Part shown: positions 1 to 9,054 of the stretch, in pieces
Layout of the letters: each line of letters opens with the position of its first letter
Position numbering within the stretch: position 1 is the first letter of the stretch
Origin: Candidatus Zixiibacteriota bacterium
Lineage (GTDB): Bacteria; Zixibacteria; MSB-5A5; GN15; FEB-12
Direction of reading: 5' to 3'
Assembly (NCBI GenBank): GCA_024278935.1
Contig: JAJRSF010000024.1
Coordinates: 30,877-94,876 of the forward strand
DNA: 64,000 nucleotides
Notes under the pieces: generated by a model
The model's database searches: none
Told to the model about the DNA's origin: nothing
The model's input: the letters and a program-made list of their open reading frames with translations, nothing else
Translations under genes and position numbers: made by a program

Positions 1-662
1 ATCATTCTATCGGTCTCTAATAATTTATTATTCCGAACTTTTTTAAGATCTTTTTCCTGTTTCTTTTTTATGCTTTGAGCGAGAGACAATGAAGTTGTCT
101 TTTTATTTTTCACTCTTTTAACTCGTTTATTTTCAGATAATAAATCATCTTTTATGACGACTGATTCAGAGAGTAAATCTTCGGCTAGCTCAACATTTTC
201 AGATTCTAACCCTGCCAATAATGATAGGTATTTAATCTGTCTGCTGAGACGCATTTCTTCGTTTGGGTCTTCTGAAAAAACATCGGTATCTCTGCTATGG
301 GCAGTGAAATAAAATTGCCGAATATTTCCGAGATAGCGACGTTTGCTCTGCTCTAAAGTCAGGGTTCTATTTTCCAGTTGCGATTGGGCATCATCGATCT
401 GATTTTTGATTTGATTCAACTCTTTGTTGAGTCCTGAAATGACTTTTTTGTCAGCATTAATTTTTTGTTTAGAGTCGGCGAGTCTCTTTTGAACTTTGTT
501 TTCGTTTTTGCGAAGTTTCTCTAAGTTCTTATCTGAATTTTCTATCTCTTTATTTAAATCTTTGAGAGCGTTCTGTTGTTTTTTGAAATCATCTTTAGAA
601 TCAGCAAATGTAACTGCTGTACATAGTAATATAGAAAATATAATGTGAATATAGTATTTCAA
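1..662 (-). CDS. EnvC-like coiled-coil murein hydrolase activator (N-terminal part; truncated by window edge, TTG start)
   Basis: Reverse-strand reading from TTG at 662 gives (M)KYYIHIIFSILLCTAVTFADSKDDFKKQQNALKDLNKEIENSDKNLEKLRKNENKVQKRLADSKQ...: signal peptide then long coiled coil, directly downstream of ftsX. The C-terminal peptidase domain is outside the window. Confidence 0.7.
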   Translation of the reverse strand, partial: MKYYIHIIFSILLCTAVTFADSKDDFKKQQNALKDLNKEIENSDKNLEKLRKNENKVQKRLADSKQKINADKKVISGLNKELNQIKNQIDDAQSQLENRTLTLEQSKRRYLGNIRQFYFTAHSRDTDVFSEDPNEEMRLSRQIKYLSLLAGLESENVELAEDLLSESVVIKDDLLSENKRVKRVKNKKTTSLSLAQSIKKKQEKDLKKVRNNKLLETDRM

Positions 663-663
663 T

Positions 664-1524
664 TTATAACCTCAATGCTCTTCTGATACCAACATAGCCC
701 GAGATAAGTCCAAGGATTCCCGCCGCTAAACAATAGAAACCGATTTCTTCAAGAGTTGGAAAAACAATCTCGAAACTGGTGAACTGAATTTTTTCTTTCC
801 AATAGAAAATGATTCCCCATCCTATTCCCGCCGATAAGGCTCCCATGAAAACACCTTCGATAATAAAAGGCATCGCAAGCAGAAGTTTCCCTGCTCCGAG
901 CAGACGCATTTGGGAGAAGCCGATTGCTCTGGTTTTGGCAGTCAACCGCATATTATTTGCTGATGAAACTAAAACAGTAAGCAGAATTAAGATTCCTAAA
1001 AAGAGTCCAATATCGGCAATTATATTTTTTGTCGACTCTGCTTTTGCCAGCCAATTTTTGCTATAGTACACATTTGAAACACCTTTTTGGGAAAGGATTC
1101 TGTTTTCTATCTCTGTGAGATCAGTTGAATTAATAAAATCATTTTGAAAAGTCAAAATAAATGACTGCGGCAGTGGGTTACTGCTGTCATAACCAACGAG
1201 TAAATCTATTCCGACTAAGTCAGTAAGTTCGTTCCTAGCAGATTCTTTTGAGATAAAAACAAGAGAACTGATAGCATCGATTTTTTTTATCTCATCTTTT
1301 ATAATCGTAATCGACGAATCAGGGTAATCTTCTGAGATAAAAATTTCCATTTGTAAATCGGAAAGATAGTCTTCATAAAATTTATCAGATGTATCGGCTG
1401 CTATCCAGAAAATATCAAAAAGTAATAATAGCAGAGTCATAGATAAAACAGCGGATAGTGATGTCCCCGGGTTCCTATATAAATTACGGAAGATTTCTTT
1501 GCATACATGCCCTATTCTGTTCAT
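664..1524 (-). CDS. ftsX: FtsX-like cell division ABC transporter permease
   Basis: 286 aa, N-terminal TM, extracellular loop, three C-terminal TMs, adjacent to an FtsE-like ATPase. Confidence 0.85.
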   Translation of the reverse strand: MNRIGHVCKEIFRNLYRNPGTSLSAVLSMTLLLLLFDIFWIAADTSDKFYEDYLSDLQMEIFISEDYPDSSITIIKDEIKKIDAISSLVFISKESARNELTDLVGIDLLVGYDSSNPLPQSFILTFQNDFINSTDLTEIENRILSQKGVSNVYYSKNWLAKAESTKNIIADIGLFLGILILLTVLVSSANNMRLTAKTRAIGFSQMRLLGAGKLLLAMPFIIEGVFMGALSAGIGWGIIFYWKEKIQFTSFEIVFPTLEEIGFYCLAAGILGLISGYVGIRRALRL

Positions 1525-2195
1525 GCGAGACTCCCGTTTATAAGATGATAACTTGATGTATTCGGGAGTTTATTTTTCAGTTCTTCAGATGAAACTATCA
1601 CAAGCGACAAACCAGAAACAGCCAACTTGGACATATATTCATAAATTCGATCGTAGGTTTTTAAATCAAGCCCTGCCAGTGGTTCGTCGATAAGAATCAA
1701 CGGCTGATGGGCGACATTTGCCCGAGCAAACTGCACCAGAGTATTTTCAACGCGTGTAAGTTTATCAGGATAGACTGATGCCTGTTTTAAAAGTGAAAAT
1801 TCGGTCAGCATTTTCATCAGTCGTTCTTTTTGTACTTTTTTACGTTCACCAGAAAGTACAAGCGGAAGAGTTATGTTTTCAGAAACTGTATAACTAGGCA
1901 CCAACGTAAAAAGTCCGCCGATACCACCGGTTTTACGCCTGACAGATTTAATTATCCGTTTTTTATTTTTTTGCATTAATGACCCAAATAGCTCAACTGA
2001 ACCTGCATCGGCAAACCGTCTACCTACTAAAAGCTCAATAAGGGTGCTTTTTCCTGAACCGGCAGCTCCATAAATTATCGCAGATTCACCGGATAATAGC
2101 TTGAGGTTTAAGTCTTTGAATACCTCATGCCCTCTATCTGTCTTTAAATAGACATTTGAGAGTTCAATTATTGTCTTATCTGACATAAAAACCAA
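1521..2195 (-). CDS. ftsE: FtsE-like ABC ATPase with degenerate Q-, signature and H-loops
   Basis: Walker A GAAGSGKST and Walker B LILIDEP; 4-nt overlap with ftsX; LSGGQ-equivalent reads LTRVE. Confidence 0.8.
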   Translation of the reverse strand: MVFMSDKTIIELSNVYLKTDRGHEVFKDLNLKLLSGESAIIYGAAGSGKSTLIELLVGRRFADAGSVELFGSLMQKNKKRIIKSVRRKTGGIGGLFTLVPSYTVSENITLPLVLSGERKKVQKERLMKMLTEFSLLKQASVYPDKLTRVENTLVQFARANVAHQPLILIDEPLAGLDLKTYDRIYEYMSKLAVSGLSLVIVSSEELKNKLPNTSSYHLINGSLA

Positions 2196-2318
2196 TCTTT
2201 ATATAAAAAAGTTCTTCAATTATAAATAATATTAGTTATTTTAAAACTTATACCGATAGTAAGTGTAAAAAGTTAAAACGAAAAAGACAATTTTAAAATT
2301 ATAAAGAATGTAAAGAAA

Positions 2319-3254
2319 ATGAGAAATAAACTAATTTTATTAAGCTGTTTCATAATTTTAGCAGCATGCTCCGTGCAAGCTCAAGGCTGGAATGCAGTCC
2401 AGTTTCCATCAACTGAAAATATCAATGGGGTCTCTTTTGTAAATGAAGATACTGCTTTCTTTGTGACAAATAAGGGTACGCTTATTCGTACTTTTGACGG
2501 GCTAAAAAGTTTTGATGGTTTTAATCCTACTCCCGAGATCTCTTTGGAAGATGTTCTGTTTCTAAATTCAGAAGTCGGCTATATTTGTGGAGCCAATGGA
2601 ACCTTTATGAAAACGACCGATGGTGGGTACACATTTAAACAGATTCCAGTTAACAATATGAACAGTTGGTTCTTTGATATTGAAATGTTTGATGAATCTC
2701 ATGGGCTTATAATCGGAATGGTTCGCGACTCTGCCACTCCATATGGCGGAATTACTTATCGCACTAGCGATGGTGGCAAAAATTGGACAGAAATAAAACC
2801 ATACGGGATTGGATTAAGTGAAATTGGATATCAGAATGGCAAAGTGTATGTGCAGTCATTTGGTCGGATGAACAGTTCTACCGATTTTGGAAAGACTTGG
2901 GTAAGTGATTCGACTATCTCCGGAAGCCCGGGGCGTTCGTTTTCTTATTTTGAGAAGAACGGGATTCTTTGTGGTATGAGCGGTACCTGTGCCTATTCAA
3001 GTGATGGTGGTAAAAGCTGGAAACCATCGGAGCAGAACCCTGAAGTTATGTTTATAGCATCTCAAATGGTAAACAACACAGTCGGCTATATTGGCGGAAC
3101 TAAAACAACTCTTATGAAGACTGTCGATGGTGGTAAATCATGGAACCCTGAACTGATGGCAAAATCATTTGATGTTTTCGACTTTGCTTTGGTTAAAGAT
3201 CGGTTATATGCTGTTGGTAGTTTTGGTGGTGTTATTTGGAAAAAAGTAAAATAA
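2319..3254 (+). CDS. Secreted YCF48/BNR-repeat beta-propeller protein
   Basis: Signal peptide; repeated ...TTDGGYTF, TSDGGKNW, SSDGGKSW, TVDGGKSW motifs. Confidence 0.8.
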   Translation: MRNKLILLSCFIILAACSVQAQGWNAVQFPSTENINGVSFVNEDTAFFVTNKGTLIRTFDGLKSFDGFNPTPEISLEDVLFLNSEVGYICGANGTFMKTTDGGYTFKQIPVNNMNSWFFDIEMFDESHGLIIGMVRDSATPYGGITYRTSDGGKNWTEIKPYGIGLSEIGYQNGKVYVQSFGRMNSSTDFGKTWVSDSTISGSPGRSFSYFEKNGILCGMSGTCAYSSDGGKSWKPSEQNPEVMFIASQMVNNTVGYIGGTKTTLMKTVDGGKSWNPELMAKSFDVFDFALVKDRLYAVGSFGGVIWKKVK

Positions 3255-3326
3255 TTAAATTGCTTAAATAAGATTTAAGATAAAGGAGCTCTCACCCGGT
3301 TCCTTTTTTTTATGATAAATTTTGGA

Positions 3327-4136
3327 TTAGAAATAGGATGGAGTGATTATTGTTTTTAATTCTTTTTCGTAATTAATAGCTGATAATGCTTTTTCGATGA
3401 GTACAAAATAAATATCATCACCTGAAGATACTAAATATAATTTATTCCGTTCAACTTCATATACCCCGCACTGCCTTGAGAAAGTAACACCCGGCATAAG
3501 AGTGAATATTTCTATAAGTTCTGAGATAGATTTAAAAACGACTGAAAATGATTTTTTAAAATTATCACTTTCGATTTTATTAACAAACTCACCATCGATA
3601 TTTAAGTGATAGACATACTTCACACCTGCGATTGCTTTAAACTTGTCATCAAAAGAAAATTCTTTTGGGGAAGCTTGCGGAGCAATGTCAGATTCTATGT
3701 TGTTTTCAATTGTAGCTGTTTCTTGGGTTTGTTTAGCTATTTTAATTTTCTGACTTTCAGATTTTTGAAGTAGACTGGATGCATCGTTTTCTTTGATAAT
3801 TGCCACAACATCTTGATGTTGCTTATTCATCCGATTTTCCATGACTGCCTGCTCTTCGAACGATTCAATCGGTTTCACCAATTTTTTTTCAATCTTATGG
3901 AGAACCTGTCCCTCATGAATAATAGTCGTTGTTATACGTGCATACGGACGGTAGGCGTATTCGGTCTGTATCTGCAAGCCGGCACCATCCTTTTTTACAA
4001 GTGAGGTACGACCGCTTGGTATGTATTGTGTCAAGTTCATATTCTTATCCATAACGTGCACAGAGCCATCTGTCAATGAGAAAACATTTCTATCTATATA
4101 ATTATCGGCAATTTTAGCAGTTAGAATAACCACAAC
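3327..4136 (-). CDS. Hypothetical protein (start uncertain; longest ORF to 4232 overlaps nrdJ)
   Basis: ORF downstream of nrdJ on same strand; N-terminal hydrophobic segment. Confidence 0.5.
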   Translation of the reverse strand, partial: VVVILTAKIADNYIDRNVFSLTDGSVHVMDKNMNLTQYIPSGRTSLVKKDGAGLQIQTEYAYRPYARITTTIIHEGQVLHKIEKKLVKPIESFEEQAVMENRMNKQHQDVVAIIKENDASSLLQKSESQKIKIAKQTQETATIENNIESDIAPQASPKEFSFDDKFKAIAGVKYVYHLNIDGEFVNKIESDNFKKSFSVVFKSISELIEIFTLMPGVTFSRQCGVYEVERNKLYLVSSGDDIYFVLIEKALSAINYEKELKTIITPSYF

Positions 4137-6339
4137 TAGCACAATTATAACATCCTGACTCAAAACGCATAGGCGATGAACAGCTTGGGCAGACTTCAAA
4201 CGTTTCTGACTTAGAACTGTCTTTATCGCCAAAATGCTTGTTCAAAATTTGCGCAATTGCATCGGGAATTGAGAATACTTTGGCTCCACCGGCATATATT
4301 TGGTTTGAACCTCCGATTGAACGAAGCTGCGATATTATAGTATCTACCGGAATCTGAGAGCGTAAGGCAAGCGATATAAGACGGCTGATAGCCTCGGTAT
4401 CTGCCATTGTGGTGTAGCCTGATTTACCGATTTGGGCAAACAGTTCAAACGGTTTGCCATCTTTGAGGTTGATAGTGACATACAAATTGCCGTAGCCTGT
4501 TTTCAGCTTTTCAGTGATACCTTGTAAAACATCAGGACGTTTTTCAACAAACGGTTCTGATTCATCGGTTGTTTTTTTACGGATTGGAGCAAGGACTTGG
4601 TTGGGGCGTGAATTATCCCGATAAATTGTGACGCCTTTGCATCCGAGTTGGTAGGCTGTCAAAAATGCACGGGCGACATCTTCGATAGTGGCAGATTCTT
4701 CAAAGTTGATTGTCTTTGAGACCGACGAATCTGAATGTTTCTGGAAGAGTGCCTGCATTTTGATATGTTCATCTGCGGAAACATCGGCGGCAGTTAGAAA
4801 TATAGCTTTCATCTGTTCAGGGATATCATCGATATCTTTGAGAGATCTTTCCGATGCTACCCTCTCAAACAATTCTTCGGAATAGAAATTTTGTTTTTCA
4901 GCAAGCTCTTTAAAAAAATTGTTCACTTCAATCAGCTTGGTGCCATCCATAACATTTCGTTCAAAAGCTATCGAATAATATGGTTCGATACCTGATGAGC
5001 ATCCTGCTATAATTGAGATTGTCCCGGTTGGGGCGATAGTTGTGACGGTTGCGTTTCGCATCGAGATATTTTGATCTTTGTAAATAGAGTTTTCCCAGTT
5101 TGGAAATTTACCACGAGTCTTGGCAAGTTCCGATGAATGCTTGCGAGCTTCCAGTTCGATAAAGGCGGAGATTTCTTCGGCAAGTTGTAAAGCCTGTTCG
5201 CTGTTATATGGAATATTGAGTTGTACAAGAATGTCAGCCCATCCCATTATGCCGAGACCGATGCGACGGTTCTTATAGGTCTGCTCTTCTATTTGCGGAA
5301 GCGGATAAGAATTTTGGTCGATGACATTGTCTAGAAAATGTACGGCAGTACGGACGACATCGCCAAGTTTTTCCCAGTCAATAGAGTCAGTTGTATTCTC
5401 TGAATTTGAATCCAATACAAATTGTGAGAGGTTGATAGAACCAAGATTACAGGAATCATACGGTGGGAGCGGTTGTTCGCCGCACGGGTTGGTAGCCTCG
5501 ATTGTTTCCGATGGCGATGTTGGGTTGAGACGGTTCATACGGTCGATAAAAATTATGCCTGGCTCGCCAGTCTGCCAAGCGTGGTTGACAATCGTATCAA
5601 ACAGTTCCTGGGCATCAAGCCAGATTTCTTTGCCATCTCTTACAAAGACGGTTTGGGTACGAGGGTCTATCAGTGGGAACTTATCTTTGTTTGCGAGAGC
5701 TTCCATAAATGAATCTGTTATAGCTACGGATATATTAAAGTTTTTAATTTTATTTGTATTCTCTTTACAGGAGATAAATTCTAAAATATCAGGATGGTCA
5801 ATCCGAAGGATTCCCATATTGGCACCCCGCCTAGTTCCTCCCTGTTTGACCGCTTCTGTTGATGCGTCATAGACTGACATAAACGAGACTGGTCCTGAAG
5901 CTATCCCTGATGTTGATGCGACGATTGAATCTCTCGGGCGTAAGCGTGAGAATGAGAAACCTGTTCCCCCGCCTGATTTATGAATGATAGCGGCGTGTTT
6001 GTTGGTTTCAAAAATTTCTTCCATTGAGTCGCCAACGGGAAGGACAAAACAGGCGGAGAGCTGGCCATTGGCACGACCTGCATTCATAAGTGTTGGTGAG
6101 TTTGGGAGGAAACAGAGCGATGAAATTATATCATAAAATTTCCGTGATGTTTTTTTTATTTCAATTTCTGAAGCACCGTAATTTTTATCAGCATCTGCAA
6201 TAAATTCTGCGACTCTGAAAAACAGCTCACGCGGGGTCTCTTTGATATTCCCTTTTGTGTCCTTAAACAGGTACCGTCTTTTAAGTACCGCCAGAGCATT
6301 TTCGGTCAATTTTGATTCTTTATATTGTATCATATTCAT
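4114..6339 (-). CDS. nrdJ: Vitamin B12-dependent (class II) ribonucleoside-diphosphate reductase
   Basis: 741 aa; NPCGEQPLPPYDSCNLGSINL motif, APTGTISIIAGCSSGIEP, C-terminal Cys-rich zinc finger CPSCSSPMRFESGCYNCASCGYSNC. Confidence 0.95.
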   Translation of the reverse strand: MNMIQYKESKLTENALAVLKRRYLFKDTKGNIKETPRELFFRVAEFIADADKNYGASEIEIKKTSRKFYDIISSLCFLPNSPTLMNAGRANGQLSACFVLPVGDSMEEIFETNKHAAIIHKSGGGTGFSFSRLRPRDSIVASTSGIASGPVSFMSVYDASTEAVKQGGTRRGANMGILRIDHPDILEFISCKENTNKIKNFNISVAITDSFMEALANKDKFPLIDPRTQTVFVRDGKEIWLDAQELFDTIVNHAWQTGEPGIIFIDRMNRLNPTSPSETIEATNPCGEQPLPPYDSCNLGSINLSQFVLDSNSENTTDSIDWEKLGDVVRTAVHFLDNVIDQNSYPLPQIEEQTYKNRRIGLGIMGWADILVQLNIPYNSEQALQLAEEISAFIELEARKHSSELAKTRGKFPNWENSIYKDQNISMRNATVTTIAPTGTISIIAGCSSGIEPYYSIAFERNVMDGTKLIEVNNFFKELAEKQNFYSEELFERVASERSLKDIDDIPEQMKAIFLTAADVSADEHIKMQALFQKHSDSSVSKTINFEESATIEDVARAFLTAYQLGCKGVTIYRDNSRPNQVLAPIRKKTTDESEPFVEKRPDVLQGITEKLKTGYGNLYVTINLKDGKPFELFAQIGKSGYTTMADTEAISRLISLALRSQIPVDTIISQLRSIGGSNQIYAGGAKVFSIPDAIAQILNKHFGDKDSSKSETFEVCPSCSSPMRFESGCYNCASCGYSNC

Positions 6340-6520
6340 TCTACCTTTTAGCTGTTTTTCTCGATATTCGCAGTTGTAGGATTGTTATAGTTTTATCGGC
6401 AATTATTGATATTCTTAAAAGCTGTCACTCTATATAATATACGTGGAAATAGAGTTTTTAGAATCACATTTTTCGAGTTTTTACATAGATATCTGAGAAT
6501 TATTGTTGTATTATTGCTAA

Positions 6521-6949
6521 ATGAGCATACCTGAACCAGCAGTAAAAAGAACGACCCTTGTATGCACCGCCGGTATATTGTGGTCATGTATAGGGCTGTT
6601 TTTATTTGGACGTGGAATTACAAAAATCCTGCCTCTTGACTCGACTGCATATATCATGATTGGAGTTGGGATATTTTTGGGGATTTTGCAAAACAGATTG
6701 ATGTTTAAAAAAATTATAGATAAAAATCTTCTGCGAATAAAAGAATTATCACCCCATAAAGAGAAAATTTGCGTGTTTGCTTTTCAGGCGATGCAGTCCT
6801 ATTTGATAGCTCTGTTTATGATCGGCTTGGGGATTCTGATGAAGCACCTTCCGATACCACCACTTTATTATGGTACGATTTTACTTATAATCGGTACTGC
6901 ATTATTTACATCGAGCCTGCATTATTTCTCTGTTATGCGAAGTATGTAG
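6521..6949 (+). CDS. Hypothetical membrane protein
   Basis: 142 aa, four hydrophobic segments. Confidence 0.55.
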   Translation: MSIPEPAVKRTTLVCTAGILWSCIGLFLFGRGITKILPLDSTAYIMIGVGIFLGILQNRLMFKKIIDKNLLRIKELSPHKEKICVFAFQAMQSYLIALFMIGLGILMKHLPIPPLYYGTILLIIGTALFTSSLHYFSVMRSM

Positions 6950-6978
6950 GGAATTGTTCATCCTGAAACTATTTATCT

Positions 6979-7004
6979 GAACAGGCAAGCGGTTTCCCTA
7001 CAAC
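6979..7004. repeat. Dispersed palindromic repeat copy
   Basis: GAACAGGCAAGCGGTTTCCCTACAAC; pairs with GTAGGGAA at 6946-6953. Confidence 0.55.
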
Positions 7005-7031
7005 ATCATCTCTCTGAAACTACTATCTCTA

Positions 7032-7382
7032 CTACGAACCCTTTACAGCTAAAGCTACTTGCTGGGCTTGAGACTGGTTATAAGCAAATGTCATTTTTTT
7101 AATGTTGATTAAGTCTATAATCGTCCCGATATAACAAAATCCAACAGTAAATAAATAAAGTAATCCCATTCCAATTTGTCCTATCAAAAACCGATGAATC
7201 CCGGCAAATCCTAAAAATCCTAACAATACTACAATTAACATTGTTGTTGGATCTTTTCTGCGCGGTCTATAAGAATTCGCAAACATCTGTGCTTTGTTAT
7301 CATCCATATCTTTGATAAGTCCCTGCACAAAAACCATTTCGTCGCCTTCTAATTCAGGTAGTAACTGCATAATGTTAGCCAT
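7032..7382 (-). CDS. TM2 domain-containing protein
   Basis: LGFLGFAGIHRFLIGQIGMGLLYLFTVGFCYIGTIIDLINI matches the TM2 pattern. Confidence 0.85.
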   Translation of the reverse strand: MANIMQLLPELEGDEMVFVQGLIKDMDDNKAQMFANSYRPRRKDPTTMLIVVLLGFLGFAGIHRFLIGQIGMGLLYLFTVGFCYIGTIIDLINIKKMTFAYNQSQAQQVALAVKGS

Positions 7383-7710
7383 GATAACTCTCCATGTTTC
7401 TATTTTTTTTATATGATTTTTGTAATAGTATAAAAGAATGTCTTAGTAATACAAAAACTGTAATAATTCCTAAAGGGTGTGTATCAAATGATGCACGTAT
7501 ATTGCCATGAAAAAAATGAGCAATAGAATGTCCAAGCCCATATCCCGGACTTTGTATATCAAACAATAGTGACGGCAAAAAAAGTGTGTAATGAGCAGAG
7601 CTATAAGGATCAGAAACTGCAAGTAGAAAGATTGCTGTTATCCAGAAGAGAGCTTCAAAATCTAAATAGCTATAAAATCGATTTATTTTCTTGGTCAACT
7701 TGTAATACAC
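7375..7710 (-). CDS. DUF2752-like membrane protein (Cys motif degenerate)
   Basis: SPGYGLGHSIAHFFHGNIRASFDTHPLG resembles the CPGCGLTRA...G....A...NPLG pattern; overlaps the TM2 gene. Confidence 0.6.
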   Translation of the reverse strand: MYYKLTKKINRFYSYLDFEALFWITAIFLLAVSDPYSSAHYTLFLPSLLFDIQSPGYGLGHSIAHFFHGNIRASFDTHPLGIITVFVLLRHSFILLQKSYKKNRNMESYHG

Positions 7711-8005
7711 ATCTTCCCTTTAAAGATTATATTAATAGCATACCAATATATTTCACTAATAAGTCTATGTCAAACAAAATTGGTTTTGATAAAGAAGCTC
7801 GTTATTGAGACTAATTCAGATAAAAGCTTAATAAAAACAAAAATATTACTCATCATATCATGGATGTTAGTGTCGACTACTAATGATAATTAATCGGAAG
7901 ATTCCTATACATTTCAACGAACTCTTAAAAAGGATAACTTTTTCCATGTTTGTAAGCTACTACTAACAAAACGGTTGCGAGAAAATATCACTGTCTTGGT
8001 GCTTT

Positions 8006-8021
8006 TGGTATTCAACTTGCA
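8006..8021 (+). promoter_or_regulatory. Putative sigma-54 promoter (-24/-12) of the minor pilin operon
   Basis: TGGTAT-TCAAC-TTGCA against consensus TGGCAC-N5-TTGCA; GG and GC elements correctly spaced. Confidence 0.6.
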
Positions 8022-8057
8022 ATTAAAATAGTAAAAGATTCAACTATGGAGTTAGAT

Positions 8058-8453
8058 ATGAACAATAAAGGTATTTCAATTTTAGAAGTTTTAGTTTCGA
8101 TGATAGTTCTCAGTGTAGGTCTGCTTGGGGTAGCCCCTATGGTTGTGTTATCGGTAAAAAGTAACTCAACATCGAGGGATACATCGGAGACATCAAAACT
8201 AGTCAGAGAACAGATAGAATATTACGAAGCAATGGACTCACTTCCAACGGTGCCATATGAATTTTCTGAACGAAGCATAGATAATAAGTATGATATAAAT
8301 GTAATGATTCAAAACAACAGTTCCGACGCAGATATTCCTGAAGGGCTTTTTGAAATTATGGTTACCATCAACTGGGAAGACGAAACCAATTTGCCAAAGA
8401 TGACGACATATTCGACCTATTTGAGAAAAGGTGCTATTCATGTGTACAATTAA
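8058..8453 (+). CDS. Type IV minor pilin, PilV-like prepilin
   Basis: Prepilin motif NNKGISILEVLVSMIVLSVGLLGVAPM; GGAG 7 nt before ATG at 8058 favours this start over 8046. Confidence 0.8.
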   Translation: MNNKGISILEVLVSMIVLSVGLLGVAPMVVLSVKSNSTSRDTSETSKLVREQIEYYEAMDSLPTVPYEFSERSIDNKYDINVMIQNNSSDADIPEGLFEIMVTINWEDETNLPKMTTYSTYLRKGAIHVYN

Positions 8454-9045
8454 AAATCAACGGGGCTTTACACTCATAGAAATGTTGATAGCGGTTGCTT
8501 TATCCGGTATTATAATTTCCGGTGGTTTTAGTTTTTATTCAAAGATGCAAGACCAAACAACAGTACAAATTGAAATGTCTAATATTCAAAATATTGCTCG
8601 CTCAAGTATTGAAGATATTTCTACAACATTACGCCAAGCAGGATATAAACTTGATGGTCATGAACCGTATGAGATAAACGGCGATAGTTTGATGATATTT
8701 TACAGTATGTATGACGAAGTTGATACTGTTTCATATTTTCTAGCAAGTAGTTCTAATGTTAGTGGATTTGACGACGACGACGACGATGATGATGATGACA
8801 ACGACGACGATGATGATGATGAAAGTTCTGAAAAAAATACATATTTTCTTATGAAAGGTTGTTCTTATAGTTCTACCTCGATTTATGCTGACAATATTGT
8901 CTCTATAAATTTCGAATCGATAGAAGATAATATTATAAAAATCACAATAAAAACTCAATCAGAATATCAAGATGAATCTTATAATGCCAACAATGGTTAC
9001 CGAGACTGGACATTATCAGAAACAGTCTGTATCAGAAATATTTAG
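8431..9045 (+). CDS. Type IV minor pilin, PilW-like, with poly-Asp tract
   Basis: NQRGFTLIEMLIAVALSGIIISGGFSFYSKM prepilin signal; DDDDDDDDDDNDDDDDDD tract. Confidence 0.8.
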   Translation: MLFMCTIKNQRGFTLIEMLIAVALSGIIISGGFSFYSKMQDQTTVQIEMSNIQNIARSSIEDISTTLRQAGYKLDGHEPYEINGDSLMIFYSMYDEVDTVSYFLASSSNVSGFDDDDDDDDDDNDDDDDDESSEKNTYFLMKGCSYSSTSIYADNIVSINFESIEDNIIKITIKTQSEYQDESYNANNGYRDWTLSETVCIRNI

Positions 9046-9054
9046 GAGGAAGAG

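Noticed and set aside
4136-4232. N-terminal extension of the 3327-4232 ORF
   Set aside because: Overlaps the conserved C-terminal zinc finger of nrdJ in another frame; a shorter start is more likely.
5321-5872. 183-aa plus-strand ORF inside nrdJ
   Set aside because: Antisense to a highly conserved enzyme; no recognisable domain or RBS. The same reasoning applies to antisense ORFs in pyk, guaB, recJ, carboxylase and mutase genes.
8740-8958. Minus-strand ORF encoding poly-Val/Ile (VVVVIIIIVVVVV)
   Set aside because: Antisense artefact of the GAY repeat in the minor pilin gene.
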